Under the pieces are notes generated by a model. It was given only the letters and a program-made list of their open reading frames with translations, ran no database searches and had not been told where the DNA came from. Both the position numbers and the translations under genes were made by a program. From NCBI GenBank assembly GCA_903899845.1, contig CAIUKV010000130.1:1-49118 (forward strand): a stretch of DNA of 49,118 nucleotides, written 5' to 3'. Of this stretch, positions 1-7,791 are shown piece by piece (the first letter of the stretch is position 1; each line of letters opens with the position of its first letter). This stretch comes from an uncultured Actinomycetes bacterium (GTDB taxonomy: Bacteria; Actinomycetota; Acidimicrobiia; IMCC26256; PALSA-555).

Positions 1-842
1 CCGGACCCGCCGGTGCCGCCGCTGCCGGCGGTGCCGGGGCTGATGAAGCCGTCGCAGGGGGCGCCGCCCCCCGCCCCGTCGCTCACCGGACCCCCGCCGC
101 CGCCCCCGTCGCCGGCGTCGCACGAACCCCCGGCCAGACCGCTCGCCCCGGTCGGCCCGCCGCCGGCGCCGCCGGAGCCGTCGAGGACGACGGAGCCGCA
201 GATGGTCGCCTCGCCCCCGGCCGCTCCGGGCCCGCCCGGCCCACCGACGCTGCAGTCGGCCGGGGTCCCGGCACCGCCGCAGACGCCCCCACCGACGCCC
301 CCACCGATGCCCCCGCGCCCGCCGCCCCCCCCGGCCACCGCGACCCGGTGGACGAGGCCGGTGCCGCCCTGGCGGACGTCGGTGGACCCGCCGCCACCAC
401 CCGCCCCGGCCCCGCCGACCGAGGCGCTGCCGCCGTCCCCACCGAGGGTCCCGCCGAAGCCGCCGCTCCCGCCGGCCTCGGCGGTGGCATCGCTGCCCGG
501 GCAGCCGACGGTGAAGGTGAGGATCTCGCCGGGCGTCGTGGTCAGGGTCGCGGTGACGGTCCCGCCGGGCGCGGCCGTGCGGGGTGCCGGGATCGCCGGG
601 ACGATCCCGGTCGTCCCCATGCCCCCGGTGCCGCCCACGAGCTCGACGTCGACGCGTGTGGCCCCCGCCGGGACGGTCCACGGGACCGCGGCACCGGTGC
701 AGTCGAGCGTCACGGTCTCGGTCACGGTCTCGGTGGTCGTCCCGCCCGACGTGGCGGTCCCCGGACGGGCGCCGACGGCGGTCGTCGCCGCGGCGACGAG
801 GAGCGTGGCGACGGAGAGGACGACGGCGCGACGCGGGAGCAC
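1..842 (-). CDS. Secreted glycine-rich protein, 3' end beyond window
   Basis: This reading frame is open from a GTG at 842 to the left edge (about 280 residues seen), so it is missing from the ORF track. An in-frame TAG at 854-852 lies just upstream, which leaves the GTG as the only start. The N-terminus (LPRRAVVLSVATLLVAAATT) is a signal-peptide-like basic plus hydrophobic segment. A beta-rich part with the pattern WTVPAGATRVDVELVGG follows, as in actinobacterial extracellular glycine-rich proteins. After about residue 120 it becomes a low-complexity GGxGG region with several Cys. Likely exported and surface or matrix associated; the function is unknown. A TAGGGT hexamer lies six bases before the start, which suggests a leaderless mRNA. 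Confidence 0.75.
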   Translation of the reverse strand, partial: MLPRRAVVLSVATLLVAAATTAVGARPGTATSGGTTTETVTETVTLDCTGAAVPWTVPAGATRVDVELVGGTGGMGTTGIVPAIPAPRTAAPGGTVTATLTTTPGEILTFTVGCPGSDATAEAGGSGGFGGTLGGDGGSASVGGAGAGGGGGSTDVRQGGTGLVHRVAVAGGGGGRGGIGGGVGGGVCGGAGTPADCSVGGPGGPGAAGGEATICGSVVLDGSGGAGGGPTGASGLAGGSCDAGDGGGGGGPVSDGAGGGAPCDGFISPGTAGSGGTGGS

Positions 843-848
843 CGGGGG

Positions 849-854
849 ACCCTA
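849..854 (-). promoter_or_regulatory. -10 element TAGGGT, leaderless start of glycine-rich protein
   Basis: On the minus strand TAGGGT is followed by exactly six bases and then the GTG start at 842. This spacing puts the transcription start at or next to the start codon. The same hexamer-N6-start layout recurs at 3895, 11925, 22107 and 38642. No convincing -35 was seen. Confidence 0.55.
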
Positions 855-940
855 GCCCGGGCGTGGTGCGGGCGCCCTCCGGGGTGCGAACATGCGGAGG
901 CCCGGGTCCCGACCCGGCACCGACCAGGGAGGAGATCGCA

Positions 941-1765
941 ATGGGAACGCTCGACGGCTACTCGGTGCTGGTCACCGGCGGCGGCAGCGGTATCGGCGAG
1001 GCCTGCGCGGCGGCGCTGCTGGCCGACGGGGCCGCGGTCACGATCTGCGGACGCAGCGCCGACCGACTCGACGCCGCTGCCGCACGCCTCGGGGGGACGG
1101 TCGCCCGGGTCGCCGCCGACGTCACGGTCGAGGCCGACATGGAGGCGGCGGTGGCGCACGCGGCCGAGCACGGCGGCGGGCGCCTCGACGCGGTGGTGGG
1201 CAACGCCGGCGGATCGCTGCACATGGGGCCGCTCGTGATGGCCGACCTCGACGCGGTGCGGGCCACGGTGGAGCTCAACGTGCTCGGCGCGTTCGTGACC
1301 CTCAAGTGCGCCGCCCCGCTGCTCGCCGAGTCGGGACGGGGGTCCTACGTCGGCGTGTCGTCGCACGCGGGGCGCGACACCTTCCGCTTCCTGGGTGCCT
1401 ACGGCGCGGGGAAGGCGGGCATGGACCACCTCCTGCGGGTCTTCGCCGACGAGCTCGGTCCCTCGGGAGTGCGGGTGAACACCGTCCTCCCCGGGGTGAT
1501 CGCGACCGAGCTGATGGTCGCGATCACCGACGGCGGCCCGGTCCTCGACTCGTACCTCGCCGAGATCCCGCTGGGGCGGGTTGGCGAGCCCGAGGACGTG
1601 GCCGCGTTGGTCCGGTTCCTGGTGGGCCCCGAATCGGGCTGGATCACGGGCCAGGCGATCTCGGTCGACGGTGGGCAGTCGCTGCGCAAGGGCGCCGACT
1701 ACGGGGCGTTCGCCGAAGGCGTGTACGGCGCCGATCCGCGGTGGCGCCTGGTGGCGGGCTCGTGA
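941..1765 (+). CDS. SDR-family NAD(P)-dependent oxidoreductase
   Basis: A classical short-chain dehydrogenase of 274 residues. It has the Rossmann glycine motif TGGGSGIG near residues 12-19, a GNAGG loop (variant of NNAG), and the catalytic YGAGK (YxxxK) preceded by VSSH. The ATG at 941 is chosen because AGGGAGGAG lies 7-15 bases upstream; the ORF-track start at 584 is too far upstream. It probably oxidises or reduces a hydroxyl/keto group on a lipid or steroid-type substrate, but the substrate cannot be read from the sequence. Its stop overlaps the start of the next SDR (TGATG), so the two are probably translated together. Confidence 0.85.
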   Translation: MGTLDGYSVLVTGGGSGIGEACAAALLADGAAVTICGRSADRLDAAAARLGGTVARVAADVTVEADMEAAVAHAAEHGGGRLDAVVGNAGGSLHMGPLVMADLDAVRATVELNVLGAFVTLKCAAPLLAESGRGSYVGVSSHAGRDTFRFLGAYGAGKAGMDHLLRVFADELGPSGVRVNTVLPGVIATELMVAITDGGPVLDSYLAEIPLGRVGEPEDVAALVRFLVGPESGWITGQAISVDGGQSLRKGADYGAFAEGVYGADPRWRLVAGS

Positions 1766-2601
1766 TGCCGGCGCTCGACGTCGCGGGCAAGGTCGCGGTC
1801 GTCACCGGCGGTGCCAGCGGCATCGGTCGGGCCACCGTGCTCGAGCTGGCCCGCCGGGGGGCCCGGGTGGTCGCGGCCGACATGCACGAGGACCGGCTCG
1901 AGGAGGTCCGGGTCGCGGTGGAGGCGACGGGCGCCCGGATCCTCACCGTGCGCTGCGACGTGAGCCTCGACGCCCAGGTCGAGCACCTGCGCGACGAGGT
2001 GCTCGAGGAGATGGGGCGCGTCGACCTCCTGATGAACAACGCCGGGGTCGTCGCGCTGGGGCCACCCGAGACCATGACCATGGCCGACTGGGACTGGATC
2101 CTGCAGGTGAACCTCTACGGGGTCGTCCGGGGGGTGCGGGCGTTCCTGCCCCACATGCTCGCCCGGGGGAGCGGGCACGTGGTGAACACCGCGTCGGTCG
2201 CGGGCCTGTTCGCGTACGCCTGGGACTCCATCCCCTACATCACGGGGAAGTTCGCGGTGGCCGGCTTCACCGAGGCCCTCGCCCTCTACGCCAACCCGCT
2301 CGGGGTCGGCGTCACCCTGGTGTGCCCCGGCCTCGTCGACACGAACCTGGGCGAGACCGCGCGCTTCCCGGGGATCGACGACCCGGGCCGGTGGCTGCAG
2401 GCGATCGAGCTGCCCGACCCGGTGGCGCCCGAGGAGGTCGCGACCCGCGTGTGCGACGCGGTGGCGTCGGGTCGGTTCCTCGTGACGACGGCCGACGATC
2501 TGGTGCGCGAGCGCGTGCGGGAGCGGGCGGCCGACCACGACGGCTTCGTCGCGGGGATGATCGCCCGGCTCCCCACCCCGCCCAACCTGCACCAGGCCTG
2601 A
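1765..2601 (+). CDS. SDR-family oxidoreductase
   Basis: A classical SDR of 278 residues with TGGASGIG near residues 14-21, MNNAG near 90, TASVAG, and catalytic YITGK. Its C-terminal third (LVRERVRERAADHDGF) is longer than the minimal SDR core and lacks the usual GG-x-W/A end motif, a pattern often seen in SDRs acting on lipids. The start is the ATG in TGATG, or the GTG one codon earlier; both overlap the end of the preceding SDR. It ends in a 70-bp convergent gap facing the P450 gene. Substrate unknown. Confidence 0.85.
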   Translation: MPALDVAGKVAVVTGGASGIGRATVLELARRGARVVAADMHEDRLEEVRVAVEATGARILTVRCDVSLDAQVEHLRDEVLEEMGRVDLLMNNAGVVALGPPETMTMADWDWILQVNLYGVVRGVRAFLPHMLARGSGHVVNTASVAGLFAYAWDSIPYITGKFAVAGFTEALALYANPLGVGVTLVCPGLVDTNLGETARFPGIDDPGRWLQAIELPDPVAPEEVATRVCDAVASGRFLVTTADDLVRERVRERAADHDGFVAGMIARLPTPPNLHQA

Positions 2602-2630
2602 ACGCTGCGTCGGTACCGGGCCGTCGCCGG

Positions 2631-2663
2631 GTCGTCGCCGCGTCGTCGCCGGGTCGTCCGCGG
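2631..2663. repeat. 11-bp tandem repeat, three units
   Basis: The gap between the convergent SDR and P450 genes holds three near-identical 11-bp units (GTCGTCGCCGC, GTCGTCGCCGG, GTCGTCCGCGG), preceded by a partial unit. No T-tract hairpin terminator is visible there. Confidence 0.6.
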
Positions 2664-2671
2664 GCAGGCGG

Positions 2672-3895
2672 TCAGGCGACGCGCAGCGGGATGTGCTTGA
2701 TGCCGTTGATGAAGCTGGAGCGCAGGCGCGGGCACTCGCCGGTGATCTCGAACTCGGGGAACCGGTCGAGCAGCTCCTCGAACATCACCCGGATCTCCAT
2801 CCTGGCGAGGTTGGCGCCGAGGCAGTAGTGCGGGCCCCCGCTGCCGAACGCCATGTGCTCGTTCGGGCTCCGGCCGATGTCGAAGCGGTACGGGTCGGGG
2901 AACATGGTCTCGTCGCGGTTCGCCGAGATGTGCCAGAACACGACCTTGTCGCCCTCGGAGATCTGCTGGCCGCCGAGCTCGGTGTCGCGGGTGGCGGTCC
3001 GCCGGAAGTTCATCACCGGGGTGCCCCAGCGCAGCATCTCGTCGATGGCCGACGGCATCAGCGACCGGTCGGCCCGGAGCCGGGCCAGCTCGCCCGGGTT
3101 CTCGTGGAGGGCGATGATCCCGTGCGAGATCAGGTTCCGGGTGGTCTCGTTGCCGGCCACCGACAGCAGGAGGAAGAACAGGTCGATCTCGAGGTCCGAG
3201 AGCACCTCGCCGTCGACCTCGGCCTTGGTCAGGACGCTGATGAGGTCCTCGTGGGGCTCGAGCCGGCGCTTCGCCGCGAGCTCGGAGGAGTAGGCGTAGA
3301 GCTCCATGGAGGCCATGGCCCGGTCCTCCTCGGTGAGCGCGTACTCGGGGTCCTCGCCACCGATCATCCGGTTCGACCAGTCGAAGATCCGGTGCCGGTC
3401 CTCCTGGGGCACGCCCATGAGGTCGGCGATGACCTGCAGCGGCAGCTCGGCGGCGACATCGACCACGAAGTCGCACGAGCCCTGCTCGGCGACCCGGTCG
3501 AGGATCTCGCGGGTCCGGAGGCGCATGGTCTCCTCGAGCGCGGCGACCATGCGCGGCGTGAACCCCTTGTTCACGAGGAGCCGGTACCGGGTGTGCAGGG
3601 GCGGGTCCATGTTCAGCATGATGAGGCGCTGCTGCTCGAGCGCCTCCTCGGGCATGTCCCAGAGGTACACCGCGCTGCGCATGGACGAGAAGGTCTGCCA
3701 GTCGCGGTTCACGGTCGCGCACTGGTCGTAGCCGGTCACGGCCCAGAACCCGCCCCCGACCGACTCCTCGTCGGGGTGCCAGTAGACGGGGGCCTCACGT
3801 CGGAGCCGGGCGAACCACTCGTGGGGCACCCCGGGCACGTAGGCGTCGGGGTCGGTGAGGTCGATGTCGGACAGGCCGGGCACGGTCGGGCGCAT
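2672..3895 (-). CDS. Cytochrome P450, CYP125/CYP142-like
   Basis: A soluble bacterial P450 of 407 residues. The I-helix oxygen-activation motif is AGNETT at residues 247-252, the K-helix ExxR is EMLR at 286-289, and the heme loop is FGSGGPHYCLG with the cysteine ligand at Cys358. The AGNETTRN helix and overall pattern resemble the CYP125/CYP142 group, which hydroxylates the terminal carbon of sterol side chains; the exact subfamily is inference. ATG 3895 is chosen over GTG 3910 because TACCGT lies exactly six bases before the ATG. It is divergent from the acyl-CoA dehydrogenase pair that starts at 3974, which fits oxidation of a side chain before beta-oxidation. Confidence 0.88.
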   Translation of the reverse strand: MRPTVPGLSDIDLTDPDAYVPGVPHEWFARLRREAPVYWHPDEESVGGGFWAVTGYDQCATVNRDWQTFSSMRSAVYLWDMPEEALEQQRLIMLNMDPPLHTRYRLLVNKGFTPRMVAALEETMRLRTREILDRVAEQGSCDFVVDVAAELPLQVIADLMGVPQEDRHRIFDWSNRMIGGEDPEYALTEEDRAMASMELYAYSSELAAKRRLEPHEDLISVLTKAEVDGEVLSDLEIDLFFLLLSVAGNETTRNLISHGIIALHENPGELARLRADRSLMPSAIDEMLRWGTPVMNFRRTATRDTELGGQQISEGDKVVFWHISANRDETMFPDPYRFDIGRSPNEHMAFGSGGPHYCLGANLARMEIRVMFEELLDRFPEFEITGECPRLRSSFINGIKHIPLRVA

Positions 3896-3901
3896 CGGGG
3901 G

Positions 3902-3907
3902 ACGGTA
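3902..3907 (-). promoter_or_regulatory. -10 element TACCGT, leaderless start of P450
   Basis: TACCGT on the minus strand, then CCCCCG, then ATG (3895-3893). It falls inside the N-terminus that the ORF track proposes from GTG 3910, so it argues for the shorter protein. Confidence 0.5.
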
Positions 3908-3929
3908 CACCGGGCCGCCGGGGCTTCAG

Positions 3930-3935
3930 TAACGT
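3930..3935 (+). promoter_or_regulatory. -10 element TAACGT before ACAD operon
   Basis: TAACGT with a likely start near 3942 would give a leader of about 30 bases that contains GAGGGGAGA as ribosome binding site for ATG 3974. It sits 22 bp from the oppositely oriented P450 -10. Confidence 0.45.
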
Positions 3936-3973
3936 GGGGCACGCCCGGTCCGGCCCCGAGGGGAGACGAGCCC

Positions 3974-5149
3974 ATGTACATCGGTCTGACGGCGGAGCAG
4001 GAGGCCCTGCGCCAGGAGGTCCGGGCCTACTACGACGAGCTGCTGACCCCGGAGGTGCGGGCCGAGCTCGTCGGCAACGGCGGCGTCGGTCCCGCGATGC
4101 GCCGGGTCGTCCGCCAGATGGGCGAGGACGGCTGGCTCGGGGTCGGCTGGCCGACCGAGTACGGCGGCCGAGGCTTCACGCCGGTCGAGCAGTTCCTCTG
4201 GTTCGACGAGTCGATGCGGGCCGGTGCGCCGGTCCCGATGCTCACCATCAACACGGTCGGGCCGACGATCATGCGCTACGGCTCCGACGAGCAGCGCGAG
4301 TTCTTCCTCCCCAAGATCCTGAAGGGGGAGATCCACTTCTGCATCGGCTACTCCGAGCCCGGGGCCGGGACCGACCTCGCGGCGTTGCGGACCCGCGCCG
4401 ACCGCGACGGCGACGAGTACGTCATCAACGGCCAGAAGATGTGGACGAGCCTGGCGAGCGACGCCGACTACATCTGGCTCGCGGTGCGCACGAACCAGGA
4501 GGCCAAGAAGCACAAGGGCATCTCGCTGTTCGTCATCCCGATGGACACGCCCGGCATCAAGGTCGTCCCGATCCGCGTGATGGGCGAGTCCAACATCAAC
4601 CAGACCTACTTCGAGGACGTCCGGGTGCCCGCGTCGATGCGGGTCGGCGAGGAGAACGCCGGCTGGCAGATCATCACCGCGCAGCTGAACCACGAGCGGG
4701 TGACCCTGTGCTCGTCGGGGATCGTGGAGCGGGCCCTCACCGACGTCCGCGCCTGGGCCCAACGGTCGGTCCTGCCCGACGGTCGCCGCGTGATCGACCA
4801 GGAGTGGGTCCAGGTGTCGCTGGCCCGGGTGCACGCCCGGCTCGAGTTCCTCCGGCTCCTCAACTGGAAGATCGCGTGGGCCTCCACCACCGGCGACCTC
4901 CACCCGGCCGACGCGTCGGCGACCAAGGTCTTCGGCACCGAGTTCTACATCGAGGCCTTCCGGCTGCTCATGGAGGTCCTCGGTGAGCGGGCGTACCTCA
5001 AGGACGACGCGCCCGGGGTCGAGCTGCAGGCTCGGCTCGAGCACCAGTACCGCGGCCTGATCATCCTCACCTTCGGCGGGGGGACCAACGAGATCCAGCG
5101 CGACCTCATCTGCGTGTTCGGTCTCGGCATGCCCCTTGCCCCTCGCTGA
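3974..5149 (+). CDS. Acyl-CoA dehydrogenase, alpha-type subunit of paired FadE
   Basis: 391 residues with the three-part ACAD fold: N-terminal helices, a middle beta domain containing GYSEPGAGTDLAAL, and a C-terminal helical domain ending FGGGTNEIQRD. It lacks the RxQFG FAD-binding motif usually found in the C-terminal domain; that motif is present in the next gene. This split of motifs is what is seen in the heteromeric alpha2beta2 steroid acyl-CoA dehydrogenases of Mycobacterium (ChsE type). It would introduce a double bond alpha-beta to the thioester, passing electrons through FAD to ETF. Start ATG 3974 follows GAGGGGAGACGAG. It is a close paralogue of the gene at 14380. Confidence 0.88.
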   Translation: MYIGLTAEQEALRQEVRAYYDELLTPEVRAELVGNGGVGPAMRRVVRQMGEDGWLGVGWPTEYGGRGFTPVEQFLWFDESMRAGAPVPMLTINTVGPTIMRYGSDEQREFFLPKILKGEIHFCIGYSEPGAGTDLAALRTRADRDGDEYVINGQKMWTSLASDADYIWLAVRTNQEAKKHKGISLFVIPMDTPGIKVVPIRVMGESNINQTYFEDVRVPASMRVGEENAGWQIITAQLNHERVTLCSSGIVERALTDVRAWAQRSVLPDGRRVIDQEWVQVSLARVHARLEFLRLLNWKIAWASTTGDLHPADASATKVFGTEFYIEAFRLLMEVLGERAYLKDDAPGVELQARLEHQYRGLIILTFGGGTNEIQRDLICVFGLGMPLAPR

Positions 5150-5180
5150 CGACCCGGCCCGAGCCGGGAGGAGACGACCA

Positions 5181-6302
5181 GTGGACTTCAACCTTTCCGA
5201 CGAGCAGCAGGACCTGCGGACCCTCGCCGCGCAGATCCTGGAGGGCGAGCTCTCGACCGAGCGGCTCAAGGAGGTCGACGCCGGTCCCGACCGCTTCGAC
5301 CGCGAGCTCTGGCGCACGCTGGCCGCGGCCGGCCTGCTCGGGGTGGCGGTGCCCGAGGCGCACGGCGGCCTCGGCTACGGGTTCCTCGAGGCCGCCGTCG
5401 TGCTCGAGCAGATCGGGCGCACCGTGGCGCCCGTTCCCTACCTCGCCACGGTGGTGCTCGGGGGTCTGCCGATCGCCCGGTTCGGGACCGACGCCCAGCA
5501 GTCCCGGTACCTGCCCGGGCTCGCGGCCGGGGAGACGGTGTGCACGGCGGCCCTGGTCGAGTTCGGGGCCGACCCGCACGCCCCGCGCACCACGGCGCGC
5601 CGTGACGGCTCGGGCTGGGTCCTCGACGGCGTGAAGGAGTGCGTGCCCGCCGGGACGGTGGCCGACGCGATCCTGGTGCCGGCCCGGACCGACGACGGCG
5701 GGATCCTGCTCGCGCTCGTGGCGGCCGCCGCGCCCGGGCTGACCCGGGAGCGCCAGGACACCACGAACGGCGACCCCGAGGCCCGGTGCACCCTGGTGGG
5801 AGTGCGGGTCGACGACGCCGACGTGCTCGGTTCGCCGGCCGACGGCGCCGCGAACCTCGCCTGGATCGTGGAGCGGGCCACCGCCGCGCAGTGCGCGGTG
5901 ATGGTCGGCGTGTGCGAGGTGGCGCTCCGGATGACCGCGGAGTACACGAAGACCCGCGAGCAGTTCGGGCGGGCCATCGCCACCTTCCAGGCGGTCGGTC
6001 AGCGTGCGGCCGACGCCTACATCGACACCGAGGCCATCCGGCTCACCGCCTGGCAGGCCGTGTGGCGGCTCGCCGAAGGGCTGCCCGCCACGGCCGAGGT
6101 CGCGGTGGCCAAGTTCTGGGCCGCCGAGGGCGGCCAGCGCGTCGTCCACGCGGCCCAGCACCTCCACGGTGGCATGGGCGTGGACCGCGACTACCCGCTG
6201 CACCGCTACTTCCTGCTGGCGAAGAAGCTCGAGCTCGCGCTCGGGGGCGCCACCCCGCAGCTCGTGCGCCTCGGCGGCATCCTCGCCGCCGAGCCCGTCT
6301 GA
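5181..6302 (+). CDS. Acyl-CoA dehydrogenase, beta-type subunit
   Basis: 373 residues. It has REQFGRAIATFQ, DAYIDTEAIRL and LHGGMGVDRDYPLHRYF in the C-terminal domain, but no GGGTNEIQR end. Thus it complements the alpha-type protein encoded 31 bp upstream, and the two probably form one heteromeric enzyme. The GTG start at 5181 follows GGGAGGAGACGA. The middle domain is short and lacks the YTEPGAGSD-type loop, having LVEFGADPHAP in its place. It is paralogous to the gene at 16608. Confidence 0.87.
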   Translation: MDFNLSDEQQDLRTLAAQILEGELSTERLKEVDAGPDRFDRELWRTLAAAGLLGVAVPEAHGGLGYGFLEAAVVLEQIGRTVAPVPYLATVVLGGLPIARFGTDAQQSRYLPGLAAGETVCTAALVEFGADPHAPRTTARRDGSGWVLDGVKECVPAGTVADAILVPARTDDGGILLALVAAAAPGLTRERQDTTNGDPEARCTLVGVRVDDADVLGSPADGAANLAWIVERATAAQCAVMVGVCEVALRMTAEYTKTREQFGRAIATFQAVGQRAADAYIDTEAIRLTAWQAVWRLAEGLPATAEVAVAKFWAAEGGQRVVHAAQHLHGGMGVDRDYPLHRYFLLAKKLELALGGATPQLVRLGGILAAEPV

Positions 6303-6315
6303 CCTCCGTCCGGCC

Positions 6316-7191
6316 GTGGCGCCCGCCGTGGCCGAGGCCGTCGTTGACCACGACGGCCTCCGCCACACCGTGCTCGACTGGGGTGGGTCGGGCGAGGCGT
6401 TGCTCCTGCTCCACCCCAACGGCCTCTGCGCCGGGTTCTTCGACCCGCTCGCCGTCCGGCTCACCGACACCTTCCGGGTGATCGGGGTCGACCTGCGGGG
6501 TCACGGTGGGTCCGACCCGCCGCCCTCGCGCGCCGGCCTGCGCTACGAGCCGATGGCCGCCGACGTGCTCGCGGTGCTCGACGCCCTCGGGGTCGAGGAG
6601 TTCAGCGCGGTGGGCGAGTCGCTCGGTGGGGGCGTGAGCGCAGTGGTCGATGAGCTGCGCCCCGGGGCGATGCGCCGACTCGTGTGCTGCGAGGGGATCG
6701 CGTTCGACGCGAGCGCCTTCCCGCGCGGCGCGTCGCCCGGGGAGGGCGGTGCGTCGGGCAACTTCATGGCCGACATCGCCCGGGCCCGCCGGGCGGTGTG
6801 GCCGGACCGGGAGGCGGTGCGGGCCCGCTACGCCGGTCGTCCGCCGTTCGACGTCGTCGCCCCCGAGGCGCTCGCCGGCTACCTGCGGTGGGGCTTCGTC
6901 GACCGACCCGACGGCCAGGTCGAGCTCGCCTGCGATCCCGAGACCGAGGCGGCGATCTTCGAGGTGACGTCGGAGCCCGGCGGCGCCGATCGCGCCTTCG
7001 CCCACCTCGCGGCGATGCGGGGTCGGGTGGCGGTGCTCCGGGGCGAGGCGTCGTACCTGCCCGAGCCGTGGTTCCGGGCCCAGGCCGACGCCGCGGGCAC
7101 CGAGCTGCGTACGATCCCGGGCGGGCACTTCTTCCTCCAGGAGGACACCGCCCGCGCCGAGGCGATCGTGCGGGCCGAGCTCGGGCGCTGA
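6316..7191 (+). CDS. Alpha/beta hydrolase
   Basis: 291 residues with an alpha/beta hydrolase fold: HPNG oxyanion strand near residue 33, DLRGHGGSD, the nucleophile elbow GESLGG near residue 100, and a C-terminal GGHFF giving the catalytic His. Catalytic Ser suggests an esterase, lactonase or thioesterase-like activity rather than a dehalogenase or epoxide hydrolase, which use Asp. It starts at GTG 6316 (or GTG 6328), 13 bp after the ACAD beta gene, so probably in the same operon. The substrate is unknown. Confidence 0.8.
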   Translation: MAPAVAEAVVDHDGLRHTVLDWGGSGEALLLLHPNGLCAGFFDPLAVRLTDTFRVIGVDLRGHGGSDPPPSRAGLRYEPMAADVLAVLDALGVEEFSAVGESLGGGVSAVVDELRPGAMRRLVCCEGIAFDASAFPRGASPGEGGASGNFMADIARARRAVWPDREAVRARYAGRPPFDVVAPEALAGYLRWGFVDRPDGQVELACDPETEAAIFEVTSEPGGADRAFAHLAAMRGRVAVLRGEASYLPEPWFRAQADAAGTELRTIPGGHFFLQEDTARAEAIVRAELGR

Positions 7192-7201
7192 GCCTCCGAG
7201 A

Positions 7202-7229
7202 CCCGACGACCCCGTTCCCGACGACCCCG
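7202..7229 (+). repeat. 13-bp direct repeat CCCGACGACCCCG
   Basis: Two perfect copies (7202-7214 and 7217-7229) separated by TT lie in the 58-bp gap between the hydrolase and SnoaL-like genes. No role is evident. Confidence 0.5.
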
Positions 7230-7249
7230 CTCGAGCAGATCGGACCGGA

Positions 7250-7780
7250 ATGGCCAAGCACGACGCCGCGATCGAGCGGCTCCTCGCCCACGAGGAGATC
7301 GGACAGCTCGCCGCCCGCTACGCGGTGGCCACCGACGCCCGCGACCTCGACGCGCTCGTCGCGCTGTTCGTCGACGACGTCCGGGTCGGTGCCGACCAGG
7401 TGGGCCGGGCCGCGCTCCGCGACTTCTTCGACCGTTCGCTGCGCGACGTCGGCGTCACCATCCTCAACGTGGGCACCCACGTGATCGAGTTCGACGACGC
7501 CGACCACGCCCGCGGCGTCGTCTACTGCCGGGGTGAGGTCCAGGTGGGGGAGCGCTGGATCGTCCAGGCGATCCAGTACCGCGACACCTACGAGCGTCGC
7601 GACCGCCACTGGTACTTCGTCCGTCGCCGCCATCTGCTGTGGTACGGCCGGGACGTCGGGACCAACCCCGTCGGCCTGCCCCCGGCGCACTGGCCGGCCA
7701 ACCACACGGGCTGGGGCGAGCTCCCCGAGGGGTGGCCGTCCTGGTCGGCGTTCTGGGGTCCCGACGCACCGACGCACTGA
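7250..7780 (+). CDS. SnoaL-like / NTF2-fold protein
   Basis: 176 residues. It begins with IERLLAHEEIGQLAARYAVATDARDLDALVALF, the helical opening typical of SnoaL_4 / NTF2-like proteins, followed by beta strands containing HVIEFDDADHARGVVYCRG and the aromatic-rich strand YRDTYERRDRHWYFVRR. Proteins of this fold act as small isomerases, dehydratases or cyclases, or bind hydrophobic ligands; a few are steroid delta-isomerases. The specific activity is not determinable. The trailing 30 residues are rich in Trp and Pro. It is last in the operon and convergent with the CoA-transferase gene. Confidence 0.75.
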   Translation: MAKHDAAIERLLAHEEIGQLAARYAVATDARDLDALVALFVDDVRVGADQVGRAALRDFFDRSLRDVGVTILNVGTHVIEFDDADHARGVVYCRGEVQVGERWIVQAIQYRDTYERRDRHWYFVRRRHLLWYGRDVGTNPVGLPPAHWPANHTGWGELPEGWPSWSAFWGPDAPTH

Positions 7781-7791
7781 GACGTCGGGCG

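Noticed and set aside
2602-2671. Rho-independent terminator between convergent SDR and P450
   Set aside because: Only a tandem repeat is visible, with no stable stem followed by T residues.
2693-3960. Plus-strand N-terminal 420 residues of the 818-residue ORF
   Set aside because: Antisense shadow of the P450; the ACAD homology starts only at 3974.
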